64,000 nucleotides of DNA. It comes from Moniliella sp. 'wahieum'. Lineage: Eukaryota > Basidiomycota > Moniliellomycetes > Moniliellales > Moniliellaceae. Below are positions 1 through 12,022 of the stretch, piece by piece. The stretch is taken from assembly GCA_003971905.1 (NCBI GenBank), contig RSEE01000034.1, positions 586,148 through 650,147 of the forward strand, given 5' to 3'. The translations under genes were made by a program, and so were the position numbers. Each line of letters starts with the position of its first letter. The stretch's first letter is position 1. A model generated the notes under the pieces. The model had not been told where the DNA came from, ran no database searches, and saw nothing but the letters and a program-made list of their open reading frames with translations.

Positions 1-1260
1 CGAAGACGCAGGTGAAAACGACGGCGAGTGCGGGCGGTAGAGCGGAGCTTCGTCGACCCAGTTGGCTTCCGTGCTCAAGCTCAGCCGTGCGGGTGCGGGG
101 GGGGAGGCAACCGGGGCAGTGTACACGGGCGTCGGCATGGGCCGTTCCTCGTTCGTGCGCTGACGACGCAACAGGGCAATGTGGCTCGGCGACATGGGCG
201 CCGTCGACATGCCACCGAGCCCGCCGGGGGAGCAAGCAGCGAGCGGTTGGGCGCTGTCTGGTGGCGGGGAATGCTAAAGTAGTCCGATGCGGCAGGGGGG
301 AGCGCGGGCGGGAGGGAGCGGGAGCGGGAGCGGGAGCGGGGCCCGGGGCCTGTGCAGCGGCCCGCTCCGGGGCATGGTCGGATTCGGACGGGCTGCCAAA
401 AGTCACCCAATTCGCCCTCCCTTTGCGAGGAGCGACGAGATGAGATGGATTCAACTTGACGAGGGGCGGAGGGAGAGACCCCAAGTGCAGCGACAGTGAC
501 GTAGACGCTCTAGCAGATCCACCACGGCGGGAAAAGGACGAGACAGAGCTGGCGCTGCTTACCCGGCGCGCCACCTCGGCCGTCGAGGGGGCGGTGCGGT
601 AGGAGAGCGCCGTTTCGCTCGAGGGGCGCAGCGCAGGGCTTGTTTCGCGAGGCAGGTCGGTGGAGACGCGAAGACGAGGGGTGGACAAGCGTTGAATGTG
701 CTGGGGGCCTGACAGGAGAAAGGCGTCAGTGGGGTTCCTCTTGTGTGTGCAGTGGCATGGCACGGCATCAACGTACTCTGGCCATCTACAGGGGTAACGG
801 GCGAGAGTTCAGGCGAGGTGGAGAAGTGGTCTGTCTCGTCGGGTTGGGAGGGCGGACGGAGGCTGGGCACGGGGGAGAGGTTGTGGCTGGAGGGAGATGC
901 GCTGGGGAGGACATGCTCGCTGGCGGCGGGTGCGGGTGCGGGTGCGGGTGCGGGTGCGGCGTCGGCAGGCTGGTCGGGGTCGATCTGGCGCGACAGGCGA
1001 CGGAAAAGGAGAAGGGAGCTGCGTTTGGGGCGACGGGCGAGGGGCGGAGCGGGGGCGGGCGCGCTGGCCAGGTCGTCGTCACCGTCGCGCTTATTCTGGC
1101 GCAGGGCGAAGGAGGGACGGCGGAAGTGGGGCCGCTTGGGCAGGGATGCGATGAGGCCGCGGTCCATCGCACGCGAGCGAAGGGGGTGGCTGGTGGGGGG
1201 CGTGGTGGAGGTGGGAGGAGGCAGGGAGCGTCGACGGTGCTGCGTGCGCCTGGGCCACAA
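1..1260 (-). CDS. Hypothetical Ser/Pro/Ala-rich protein, truncated by the window edge
   Basis: I do not recognise this gene. A minus-strand frame opens at about 1260 (a possible inner start is the Met before DRGLIASLPKRPHF) and reads basic, Pro/Ser-rich sequence with a (Ala-Pro)n tract encoded by a GGGTGC repeat near 925-960. Around position 740 the protein-like reading moves to a second minus-strand frame. That frame stays open, without a stop, to position 1 and contains Ser-rich text such as RRVSSASSVSSFSRRG and a second Ala-Pro run. The jump could be an intron or a base-loss artefact like those seen throughout the window. No domain is visible and the composition suggests a disordered regulator. 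The C-terminus lies outside the window. Existence as a gene is inferred only from long open frames and codon-like composition. Confidence 0.4.
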
Positions 1261-4015
1261 AAAAGCGGGAGCACTGTGTTTCGGGTTTATGGTGGCGTGA
1301 GCAGCACAGTGGCGCCGTGCGGGGGGCGGCGGGCAGTGGTGCAGTGGGCGCGGCTGGGGCTGCTGGAGTGCTCCGCTCCTCAGCCTGGCGCTCAGCTAAA
1401 GCAGCTAAAGCTGGCTGCCGTGCGGGGCTCTGCGGCTGCCCTGCGGTTGCTCAGCCCCAGACGCCGCCCACGCCTCGCCTGCCCTCCCACGAGTCTCTAC
1501 GCAGCACTCGGTATACTCCGGCCCAACCCAGCACCCACTCGAGCACTCACGAGTCCTGACACCGACACCGTCGGCGTCTGACACCCCCATCGGCCCCAGA
1601 CCGATCAGACTGGCACACCCACCAGCCCCATCAGGCAAGCCGCCGCCAGCGGCCCCCCCAGTGCCGTCCCTGCCTCCGCCGCCACCTTCACCCGTGGGCG
1701 TCGCCACTCACCCCGCCCTTTCCCCGCCCCGCCCGCCCCCCGCACGGCGCCAGCCAAGCCACGCGCTGCCGTCCGATAAGCGCTAAGCATCCCTGGATCC
1801 AAACTCCGATCGCCTGCCCGGCTGCCTGCTACTCGGGCCACCCCCTCCTGCCCACACCCGTCGTCCACGTCATGCGCGTCATGCCCGTCACCGTCACCGT
1901 CACCATCGCCCCCCCCCGGCCATGGCCCATTGTCACGTTTGCTGCTTCCAGCTCATCGATCATCGACCATCATGCATCCCTAGCCACTGAGTTCTGACGA
2001 CGGCGTCTCAGTGCGAACATCCTCCACAGCCGGCCGAGGACCCTAGACAGATGCTGAGGAGCTGAGCCCCAGTGCCTAGCCGCTCAGCTGGACGTATTGT
2101 AGCTGACGCATCCTAGCCCCTCTCGATGCGCGCCTAGATCCACCAAAATATCGACCCTCGTGTCGGGGGGGCCGAACAGAACCCACCTTTCCACGATCCG
2201 CGCCGCGCTAATTGCCCATCGCGCCCGGGGTTCAGCCTCAACGTGGAACGCTCACATCTCCCTCGACGTGTCATCGCTTCTGCCGACGACTCCCGTTCCC
2301 GTTCCCGTGGCGCAGGCGCCCGCACGCGGCGAGCGAGCAGCACACGTCATGACTAAGGTGTCCTTTCAATTGGAATCGACAGCGGCTGCTGACGCGTGCT
2401 GAGCGTGCTGAGCGCTGACGACGCTGATGCTGAGCGCTGAGGGCGGCTGAGCCGCTCAGGCTGAGCCCTGCTGAGCCCTGCCGCGCCGAGGCTCAGCAGC
2501 GGACAGGCGTAGATCGATGGTGCTGGGCCGGTCCTCACCGATCAGATGATCAACAATCCTTCATCATTTGCATCAATGACCAGAATTATTCTTCTGCTCG
2601 AGCTGCATTCCAACACGCTGTCAAAACATCGCACGGCACAAGGGCGCCGTAATAGGGCCCACCCCGGGGTAACCGATAATCCGGGGTCCATTCTTCGCTC
2701 AATCCTCAGGCCTTACTAGTTACTACATACTAGTCAGTTATTCCGAAGGCCTAAGGCCTAAAACTCTAAAGGGCCTCTCCCCCTTCTTTCGCACCCTGTT
2801 GGTTTGTATTATACGGCGTCTGCACCTCAGCACCCTGACTCATCATCAGCGGCTGAGCGCTGAGCCGTTCAGCTCAGCGAGACGCATCGGGCGGTGGCCT
2901 GGGAAGCTTTAAGTTTTAAGCTTTAACCATCTCAGTCTGATTGATGCAGCACGCGCAAAACACCGACGTGTCGGGAATCTAGCATCATATTACTACTGCC
3001 CCTTTGAGGTCAGAATGGGTGGGCACTGGGGATAAGACCAATAACATGTAACAGGACCACCGGGTATGTGTGTGTGGACACGCCAAAACGACGTCGATGA
3101 CCAACAACAACCAACAGGACAGGACGGGTGGTGGTAGGGTGAGGGTGTTGGGCTGCGAATGCTTATGCATTATGACAGACAGACAGCGGCATCGTTAAAG
3201 CGCGCAAACGTGTAAACCCCTTCTTCCCGTTGTGTAAGCCCCTTCCTGTTCTGTAAGCCCCTTCCCATTCCCAAGAGAGAAGAGGCAACTTGAAGTGTCA
3301 TGCTCGTGACCGGCCGTGGGGGGAGCCGCGTGGCCAACTAAGTACTAATGCCGCAACAGCTCCGTCAGAGCAGTGCACTAGTCACTAGTCACTAGTCACC
3401 AGTGGCAAGTGGGACCCCCCGACAGATTGACAAGTGAGGACCCCGTCAGATGGCCGAGAAGATGTGCAGCGCAGCAGATGATCGACGTGCCACTGCGCGC
3501 CCCAAATCCCATGGCCGCCATGATGTGCATGATGCATGACATGCATAGTAATGCTTGTCCGACCGAGTGTGACTGTGGCGGCTAACACCCTTTGGTATCC
3601 TGCTGTCTACTATACTGGCACATCTACAGCAGTTAATGCATACTAAGTCTCGTCTTTTAATAAAAACGTTGATTGTTGAGGTTCCCACTCATGTTGGCAT
3701 CGGAGCCATTGCACAGAGGGAACTAAGGACACAGGTAGACAGAACGTTGGGAGGGAATTGGTGTAAAGGAACCGAGCGAATGCAGAAGAGGGAGGGGAGG
3801 TGAAAGGACTTGAAGCTTGAGGTATGAATATGATGCTGAAAGAACAGCCGATTGTGCGCTTGATGCAAAGCAAACAGTTGTGGGGTAGTCTCGCGAGCAA
3901 CGAAGCTAGAAGTGAAGCTTGAAAAAGGGGGAGAAGAGAAAGGCGAAAGTGTGGTGACAGGAGAGGGTAACTCGCTTATTGAGCGTATGATGGTATGAGT
4001 GGTGGGGCTGGGAAT
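1261..4015. other. Intergenic region, 2.75 kb, rich in short repeats
   Basis: No reading frame here looks like protein. The stretch holds dispersed GCTGAGC/GCTCAGC motifs (about 1360-1410, 2050-2095, 2396-2480, 2845-2880), an ATCGATCATCGA motif near 1955, a short set of TAAGCCCCTTCC-like copies at about 3210-3270 and the ACTAGT array at 3376-3396. It lies upstream of the truncated gene at the left edge and downstream of separase. Confidence 0.6.
3376..3396. repeat. Heptamer array: ACTAGT hexamer with a one-base spacer, three units
   Basis: CACTAGT is repeated three times without change. Seen as hexamers, ACTAGT (self-complementary) occurs at 3377, 3384 and 3391 with a single C between copies. 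Related arrays with other palindromic hexamers occur elsewhere in the window. Confidence 0.9.
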
Positions 4016-7000
4016 TCAAGAAAAGCGAACAGGCAGACCATAGAGGACCACCGCTGCGCCCGTCATGAGTGGCAACCGACAATCTTTCCGGCCTGCCGCC
4101 ACGGCTTGCGGCAGAGACGCGCCGCCCCATAAGCCAGCGTCGCGAGGTCCAATGTGGTTGTATATCTTTTCGTCCTTGTGACGCTTGTCTTCGGACAAAA
4201 TCCCAACCCGCAGACACACCGACTCGGCCACCTGGTCCAGCTCTTTATCCGTCGTGTCCCACAAACAGCCCAAGAACGCAGGACAACCGGCAAAGAGGTA
4301 GTCGAGCGGCAATCCTTGCGGGTCAAACATCCCTTCGTCCCGCAGTTGGCCCGACGAACATCCCCACAACATGCTTACCGCACAGCGGGGCATCCGACGC
4401 ACCAACGCCGTCGAACTCAGATACTGGTCACCTCCGCCGTGGCCAAAGTAGAGGAACAAGTCTTGTTCCTCCAGCTGGGTGAGCAGGTCCAGCGGCGGCT
4501 TGCCTACTGAGCCCGTCCACCCAGGACCCTGGGACTTGAGCCAAGGCCCAAACCGAACTTCCGAACGAGAAAGGTCCCCCGACGGATTGAGGAGGTAATA
4601 CGTCTTGGCCGACGGCATTAGGTACGTTCCATCCGAGCTGCGCGGCACTTGGTCCTGTTCCGCTTGCACCATGCGATCCCGCAGATACGCAAGCGACGGG
4701 ATGCGCGTCACGTTTTGCCCCGCCAGGATGGGCATGCTCTCCCAAGGAATGATTTGTACGTGTCGATCCAACAAAAGGAAAGTGTGAGGCGTCTCGTGCG
4801 CCACGAGGGGTACGTCTTTAGTCTCGCGGAGAACCGCACGGACCTCTTCCACTCCGGCGGTCCAGTCGGTTTCGGAATCGGCTGCGCCGGCCAACTGGAA
4901 CGCAGCAGCAAAGACGCTCAGCATGTCCTTTACTTCCTCCTCGGACGCATCGGGCAAACGCGCAAACAGATCCAGCAAATCCGTGTCCAGCTTAACCCGC
5001 TGCGAGCCGGGGAACAGGTGCCGCAGCACCGATTCCAACCCAGCACGCACTTTGTCCTCCTCGTCTCCCCCAATGGCCGTGGGGGAGCAAAGAGAGCCTG
5101 GTCACAAAAAAAAGACGTCAGCAACATTCACATCCACATTCGCCTTCCCGCCCAGTCCCACCCCCGGGCCAACGAAAGCTAGACACAACGTACCTTGAAC
5201 CCGCCCAACCAGCCATTTTCAACCGTGTCCAGAACCTGACGCAACCGTTCCTCCAACACTCTCCGGTCGTTCCACCACCGGCGCCGGCCCTCGGTGCCGT
5301 CCGAGTAGCGTGAGCCCAGGTTGCGCACCTGTTCATTGGATACCGTCGTGATATCCTTCACTTCCTGGAGCAGTGCCTCGAACGACAAGTCGCGCTTTCG
5401 GTTGATCGGTACCTCCCACAACAGCGGTGCCCCAACCCCGACCCGTGAGAGTAGTAAACTCTTCTCTGGGTGGCGGGCAACACTGATCACAGCCCAGTTG
5501 GCCGGAAGCAGCTTGCGCACTTCTTCCATTGTTTTCTCAGGGTTTGCCAGCTTGGTCTGGGCCTCGTTCCAGAACGCCTGCGGCGACGTACGCTGCGCCG
5601 TCGACTCTTGCTCGCTTTCGCCGTCGCTCTCGGGTTCCGTTGGGCTTCCGTTCCCGCTCTTGGGCCACGACAGACAAGCCCTCTTGCCTGCCGGAGTCGG
5701 CGAGGACGGGGGACCATCCTCCTCCGTCTCCTCCTCCTCCTCTTCCTCTTCTTCTCTTGCGACCGGGCACCGTCCGAAACGGAACGGAGAAGAGAAGCGA
5801 CCGCCGCAAGCGCCCGTACAACTTCCACCACGAGTCATCGCGTAAACTGAGCGCGGCCTTGGGCTTCAAGCGCATGGCCACCGCGTACTCCCCATCCACC
5901 TGGGCCGAGTGGGCCAAGAAAAGAGACGCCACAGCCTTTTCTACACCTTGCACGGGCCCACCCAAGCGCACCGTCTCCATCCACATCAGAGCATGGAGCA
6001 GCGCAGCGTCCCGTTGCGCTGGCAACGCCGGCGCACCACCCGCGGCCTTGGTCACCATCCGAGTCAAGTGCTCCCCGATCTGCGTAAGTGGGCGCGGTAA
6101 GCGTACGCAATTTGCTGCCCTGCACGCGCAGCGCCATCGTCCCGTCGCCTGGACTGGTCAGGACGGGGGGCAAGAATGCAGTGCGGCCGTTCGAGGCGAA
6201 CAAGCGCTCCGACGCCAGCTGGTCGGCGTACTGTCGCATGCCCACCTGGGCACGCAGGTACGCACTCGCATACGCCCCGGACGAACTGGGGTCCAACGTC
6301 CGCCCTTGCTCCAGCAACGCCAGCACCAGCACTTCCTCGCCCGGATTCACATAGGCCACGCTGGCCCGTTGGCGAAGCAGCCGCGCATGCTGGGCGGGCC
6401 AGAGACCACAGTGGGCCATGGTACTGCTTCGCCGCCGGTGTGCGCTGGTGGGCGAGCGAGGCGGCGGCGGGCAGCGCGCGTAGGGTCGGTAAGCGACGTG
6501 TAAAGTTGCTCGTGGCAGCGCAGCCGTTCGGCATACCCGTCCATCGTCTCCTCCACCGCGGCCGCTCACAGGGCAAGAGGGAGAGGTACCAGTCCGAACT
6601 GGTGGGAAGCTGGGCAGGTGCGCCTTGCTCGTCCACAGCTCTTTTGTCGGAGCCGTCCCACGAAGTGTGGCAATCTCGGCCTCCAGCACGCTGGCCCGCG
6701 CAGCCGTGTACGAGTTGGCGCCGAGAAACTCCGAGAGCTGGGCCGCTTGCTTGGCCCAGAGAAAGGCAGAAGGCCCGACGCCCTGGAGCACATGCAGCTC
6801 CGCCATGGCGAAACTGAAATGGAGCAGGTGACGCACCATGCGCCAGTAGGCCTCCATGAATTCCATCGTCACGGCCGAGGTGAGCGTGCGCTCGGCGTAT
6901 TCCCGCGTCGAGGCGAGGAGGGGATCAACATGGTCCCCGGCTTTGGATGCTGCCTTGCGTGGGCGCGCCAAGACGTCGCGGTCCTCCGTGTCGGTCCAGT

Positions 7001-10000
7001 GGGCATAATCTTTCAGCAGCCGGGCCGTCTGCATGGTCGACTTGAACGCATCGAGGTACGCTTGCACGGCTACCGCCCACTCTCCGGCCTCGACCGCGAT
7101 CCAGCCCAGCGTATCGCCCGCCCGTGCGGCAGTTTCGTGCGCCTCGAGCTTGCTCTGCAATCGCTCCCATGCGGTCATACGTTTACGGTCCTGCTCCTCG
7201 GCCTGCTGGGCCAAAGCTGCGGCACTGTCAAACGCACGCAGAGCAACGGTCAACCCTTCCTTTTGTCCACCCCCCTGCGCACGCGACATGATCACCTCGG
7301 CGTTGAGCAGGTGGGCACGCAAGCGCACCGCAGGGAAGGGCACGTGCTGCAGCACACTAGCCAGCAACTCGGTGCCCAATGGCAAACCGAGGTGATGGTA
7401 CTGCCGTGCCAGCTCTACCGACACGCGTTGCACCTGTTCGCTGGGACCCGCCGCGGCCGCCGTAGCGTCCACCAGCTTGTACAGTCCACACGTCAACTGC
7501 AACAGCTGCACCACGGCCAGGGTATGTCCCGCTGCGCCGGCCACTTCGACGGCCGTCTCGAGCATGCACGCGAGCCGCTGCGGATGGTCGATTCGTGGTA
7601 CCAGCTTGACGCTCTCAGCGTGCGAGGCGGTCTTGTCCCGCTTCTCCTCCTTGACCACCTTCTTGCGAGGCGGGGTGACCATACGGCGTTGCACCGGCGC
7701 CTGGATCGGTTGGAGCACACGTGTCACGCGCTCCTCGCTCTTGCTCTTGCCCTTGCTTTGGATCTCCTTGGTGCCTGCTGCCACGGCGGGCGGCTTGCAG
7801 GAGCGGTGCCAACAGGTAGCCACAACGCGCACCCGCTCCATCAGTTGCTCGTTGGGCTCGGCTTGCAGGTTAACCGCCCAATGAGGCTGAGCAACTCGCT
7901 GCGCACCAATCGGCTGTCGCGTACGCTTGCAATGCTTCCTCCTTGGTGCCCTGATGGGCCGCGGCAAGCAGCGGCGCAGCTTCGGCAACAGGCCTCTCCC
8001 GATTCCCGGTCCCGGACCAAGAGGGCCAACTCGGCTTGGATCAACTTGATCCTGCCCTGCGCGCCGGGTTGTAGCAAGGGGTCCAGTTGGTCGCTGCTGG
8101 TGCAGCAACGTACTGCACACCGCGTGCTTGCGAGCGTGCGAGCAGAGCGGCAGCAGCGACACTGCCGCCTGCTCCAACAATGCCGACCGCGCCGTAGCCC
8201 GTATCTCGCCCGGTTTAACGCTGTCAACAAAGCCAACTCCCCTTCCTGCGGCAACAACAAGTCGCATGTAGAGACCTACCACCGTCCGCGCCAGCTGGCC
8301 CAGCGAGCGAACCGCTTGTCGGCAAACACCTGGTCCAGCGACGTGCTCCGCGCTGCCTGCGCCAGCTGGGCCCAGGTCGAAGCAGGAGTGAGACGGAGAG
8401 CGTGGAGGTATGCGTCGAGCGCAGGACGCAAATGTTGCAGCGCTCGCTCGCACACGGCCAACGCTTGGTACCGCCGCTTCAAGGAGGCAGTAATGTTCGC
8501 CTCCCCTCGCAGGTCAGCCACTTTGGTCTGCAAGGCCGCCGGCAACGGTGCCGGAACCTTGCTCTGCTCCATTTTTTCGACCAGCGCCAAAGCTTGGGCG
8601 CCAAGCTCGCACGAGCGCTGCAGGAACGGCAGGGCGTCTCCCTGGTGTGCCAGCGCATACAATCTGTGGCCAGGGTAATACATCGCGATGCCGAGATCAA
8701 TCAGGAACGCAAGCTCGGTCTCAGGGCCCCATTGGCTCATGATGGGCGTGGTCGCCTGGTTGGCAGGACGGATGAGACGCTCGCACTGTCGGAACGCTCG
8801 ATCGCACATGGCTACCAGCTCGGCGTGAGAGTCGGTGTCGGGGGCCGAGACGCGTCCTTTCATGATCTTCGACGCGAGGTTGATCATGGCATCTAGCGTC
8901 GTTCCGTCGAGCGGGCGGCCTTGGGTGAGGGCCTTGCGGTAGGCCTGCAGCAGCAGCAAGGCAATCTGCTCGAGTTTGGCATGGTAGAGCGACTTGACCG
9001 CTGGGTCAGGGAGGCAGGAGAGCAGCCAGCCGACCCTGCGCCGGATCCGATCGACGGCATGCAGGATCCTTGCCTGTCCTTCCTTGTCCACTTGGGCCAG
9101 CAACAACGGGCCCACGATATTGCCCACCCGTGTGAGCGCAGTGAGGATCGCATCGTGCTCCGGACACGCTTCCGAAGAGGGGTTTTGGGTCGAAGTGATC
9201 CATTGGTCCAGCGTGGCGGTAGCGTGGGAGAGACGGGTGAGCAGCGCGCCGACATCCGTCTCTGTCTCCTTCTCTGTCTCCCGTGCCAGCGGGCGGGAGG
9301 AAAGCTCTTCAATCGTCTGGTACGCCTCCGCCTGGCCCGACTGCGTCCACACAAATCCATGTTAGTCCTTCTTCTTCTCTCTGCCCCCATTGGTCCCTCC
9401 TTACTCCTTCCTTCCCAGAACAGATCGTCATACACACCTTTCTTGCAATCATTGTCCACAGCTCAAATAGCTGTCCCCACGCTTGAAAGTCGAGCGGCAG
9501 TTTGCCACTTGCGCGGCCCAGGCGGGCCAATTCGGCGACGGTACGGTGAGCAAGGGTGTATGCTTCCTCCATATCTTCCCCCGCCGCCATTTGGCCTTCG
9601 GCCCAGAGCGTGGCCATCCGTGCCACATGCGACCAAAACCCTTTTCATCCATTGGCAACAACATTCGCACCGAAAACCATGCCGCGCAAGTGCAGTACCA
9701 GGGGCGACGTCTTGCTCACTACGCCCGATTTCGACAGCCGGTCCAGTGCCTGCTCCGTCCCACGGTCCAACGCAGCTACAGCACGGTTGAGGTTGGAACG
9801 GACTTCGGCCCAGCGTTTGTGTGTCGCGCCTTCGTCCGTCGCACTGCTGGCATCATCAGCAGCAGGCGCATGGGCAGCGACAAACTCATGTGCGCTCTGA
9901 TGCGCGGCACGCGGACCCTGGGGACCCTGCAACATCGCAACAAGAGGGGCCAAGTCGGCCTCGGACGTGGCCGTGGTGAGCGCGGCGGCGATGGCCAAGG

Positions 10001-11255
10001 CGGCCGTTTGAAGCTGGAGAACACATAGTTCAGCGTGCAACACCTTCTCTTCCCCTGGCACCTCGGTCAACTCGGGGGGCGCAAGGGCACGCGTGAGACT
10101 CGGTGGCTCTTTAGCCACACTCAAATCTCCAGCTTGAAGCATGTGGTAGAGCACGACGCTCTCACGCAACGCGTCCTTGGTCGCGCCCCTGGCATGCAAC
10201 TTTCGGATCAATGTGTAGAACGTGCCCTCCAGATCCGCCTGCCGTGCTTGGTGTTCCTGCCGCCGATGCAACAAGAGAAACTGAAGACTGATCTTGTAAC
10301 TATCGAGGAGCACAGGGATACAGGCGTCCTTGGCGATCTCTTTCTCCTTTGCCGGGCCCGGGCGCTGGGACTTGCCGGCCTGGGTCCGGGTGGGCGCAGC
10401 AGATGGGGCAGAAGGACCAATCACGCTCACGATAGTGTTGACAACCACGCGTGCAAGATAGTTTTTCTGCCCAATAGAAAGGGTGGCAGCATAGGTGGGC
10501 AACGTCGCGGGTGGTTGGCGCAGCGCGAACCCCAGCGCATCTTCTGCGGGCAGAGTAAAGCCCAAGAGTGCAAGCAGTGGCGCTGTGGCGCTGCTGGTGG
10601 TGGCGACGGCGGGCGGGGCGAGCGCAGCTTTAAGGGTGCGGGCGACGGTGGCCAATTCGAGGGGTGGGAGGGAGGAGGGTTGGGGTTGGAATGGGTAGCG
10701 GCCACGCGAGGGGCAGCAGGCCGGGCAGTAGGCCGGGCAGCGGGCCGGGTGGCTGCTGCGCCGGGGCGGGACGCGGCAGCGGTGGAGGCAGGGGTAGGCT
10801 TGGCGCCGCGCGCTGCCAGAGGCCGGGATGGGGCGGCGGGAGCGGGGGCAGGAGCGGGCGCAGGAGCGGGGGCACGGCGCACAGGGCGGCTGGTGGGAGC
10901 CGGGGCGCGTGCGGGCCGGGGGGCCGGAGGAGGTCGGGTGGTGGGCGGGCGGCGGAAGGCGCAGGGGCAGCGGTGGTGCGTGTGCGTCGGGTGGACGCGG
11001 AAGCAGGGCGGGAGGACGACGAGGTCTGTGCGCGGGCATGCGGTGCGGCGGGTTGCGTGGCCGGCGCAGAGGCGCGGACGGGGGGCGGGGACGGGGACGG
11101 CGCGGACGCGACGGGGACGGGGGAGGAGGTCCGAGCGCTTCTGCCCCGTCGGCGTCGGAGGGGGAGGGCGCAGGAGGCTGCGGGTGGGAAAGCTGAGCCT
11201 GCGCTTGCGCCTGCGCCTGCTGCGCTTGAGCACGCGCTGCGCGTGTGGTGACCAT
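4016..11255 (-). CDS. Separase (cysteine endopeptidase of sister-chromatid separation)
   Basis: Separase (yeast ESP1, fission yeast cut1) cleaves the cohesin kleisin at anaphase onset. The C-terminal 344 residues (4016-5050) are the caspase-fold protease: catalytic His in FGHGGGDQYL (codon at 4439-4441) and catalytic Cys in MLWGCSSGQ (codon at 4358-4360). Upstream are a Glu-rich acidic tract (about 5725-5760), long helical TPR/ARM-like regions (about 6100-9640) and a disordered Ala/Pro/Gln-rich N-terminus. The start chosen is MVTTRAARAQ at 11255. One clear intron is 9341-9437. The total of about 2,300-2,400 residues suits fungal separases. The reading changes frame at least six times (near 5180-5835, 6070, 6550, 8270, 9640 and inside 10600-11150) with no splice sites to explain most of them, so base-loss errors are likely. 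It is divergent from the CoA transferase gene. Confidence 0.93.
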
Positions 11256-12022
11256 GTGCTCGCCGGTGTCGGTGGTGGAGGAGGGGGAGGGGGAGGTGGT
11301 GTTGACGGCTGGCGCGCGGTGGCATGTAGGCGGGGGCGTGTTGGCACCGCACGCGGTGGGCACGTGACCGTCGGCTGGCGTGTGGAATTGTGAAACTGTG
11401 AATCTCGTGGTGTCCAACGTTTCAAGTTCGAATTCGGTCGAGTGGTTCGGGTATACTGGGATCCACCATCGGCATCCAGCAACGCTTGTTAGTATGTACG
11501 CGGGACGTGGGCTAACCATCCGATGCAGCCCACTGAGCAGGCAGGTTGCCCCACCCTCGGCGCTGTGCTTGTGGCTGCCAGCCGCTGCCATCGTCCCACT
11601 CCCATCCTCCTCCTCGCCCTCAGCGCCCTCAGCTTCTCTGTGGCTCGCCCCGATCGCGTCGCATCGCATCCTCTGTCTTTTGCCTTGCGTCTTCCGTGCA
11701 CAGACAGGGCAGCCACAGCAGCAGGAAAGGGGGCAGGTATGTATGCCCCAGAGTGCCCCGTGCGAGCCACACTACTAGCATCGTCCAGCTGGCAGCTCGT
11801 CGCGTCTATAGCACACTATAGCACACACCAGTTTCTTGGGCGGAGAATTCGGACTTGCAAAACACTGCCCCTGTGCTGCGCCCTGGACATGCACTAACCC
11901 ATCCCGTCGACTTGCCTCCTCCCCCCCCGCGGGTATAAAGGCTAAAGCGTTGGAGCCCAGGTCGGGAACGGTCGCCGTGTCGTCTGTTCGCCTCAGATCG
12001 CCATCTCGCTTGACCCCCCCCC
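11256..12022. other. Divergent intergenic region between separase and SCOT
   Basis: This 767-bp stretch separates two divergent genes and should contain both promoters. The frames that cross it are extensions of separase upstream of its likely start, with no conserved content. A TATA-like site for the plus-strand gene is listed separately. Confidence 0.6.
11934..11939 (+). promoter_or_regulatory. TATA-box-like element upstream of SCOT
   Basis: TATAAA within GGGTATAAAGGC, 84 bp upstream of the proposed ATG at 12023 and preceded by a C-rich tract. Its role is inferred from sequence and spacing only. Confidence 0.55.

Noticed and set aside
6618-8678. 686-codon plus-strand frame
   Set aside because: Antisense of the separase helical region; no independent domain, and composition mirrors the minus-strand gene.
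10035-11393. 452-codon Gly/Arg-rich plus-strand frame
   Set aside because: Antisense of the Pro/Ala-rich separase N-terminus; GC skew alone keeps it open.
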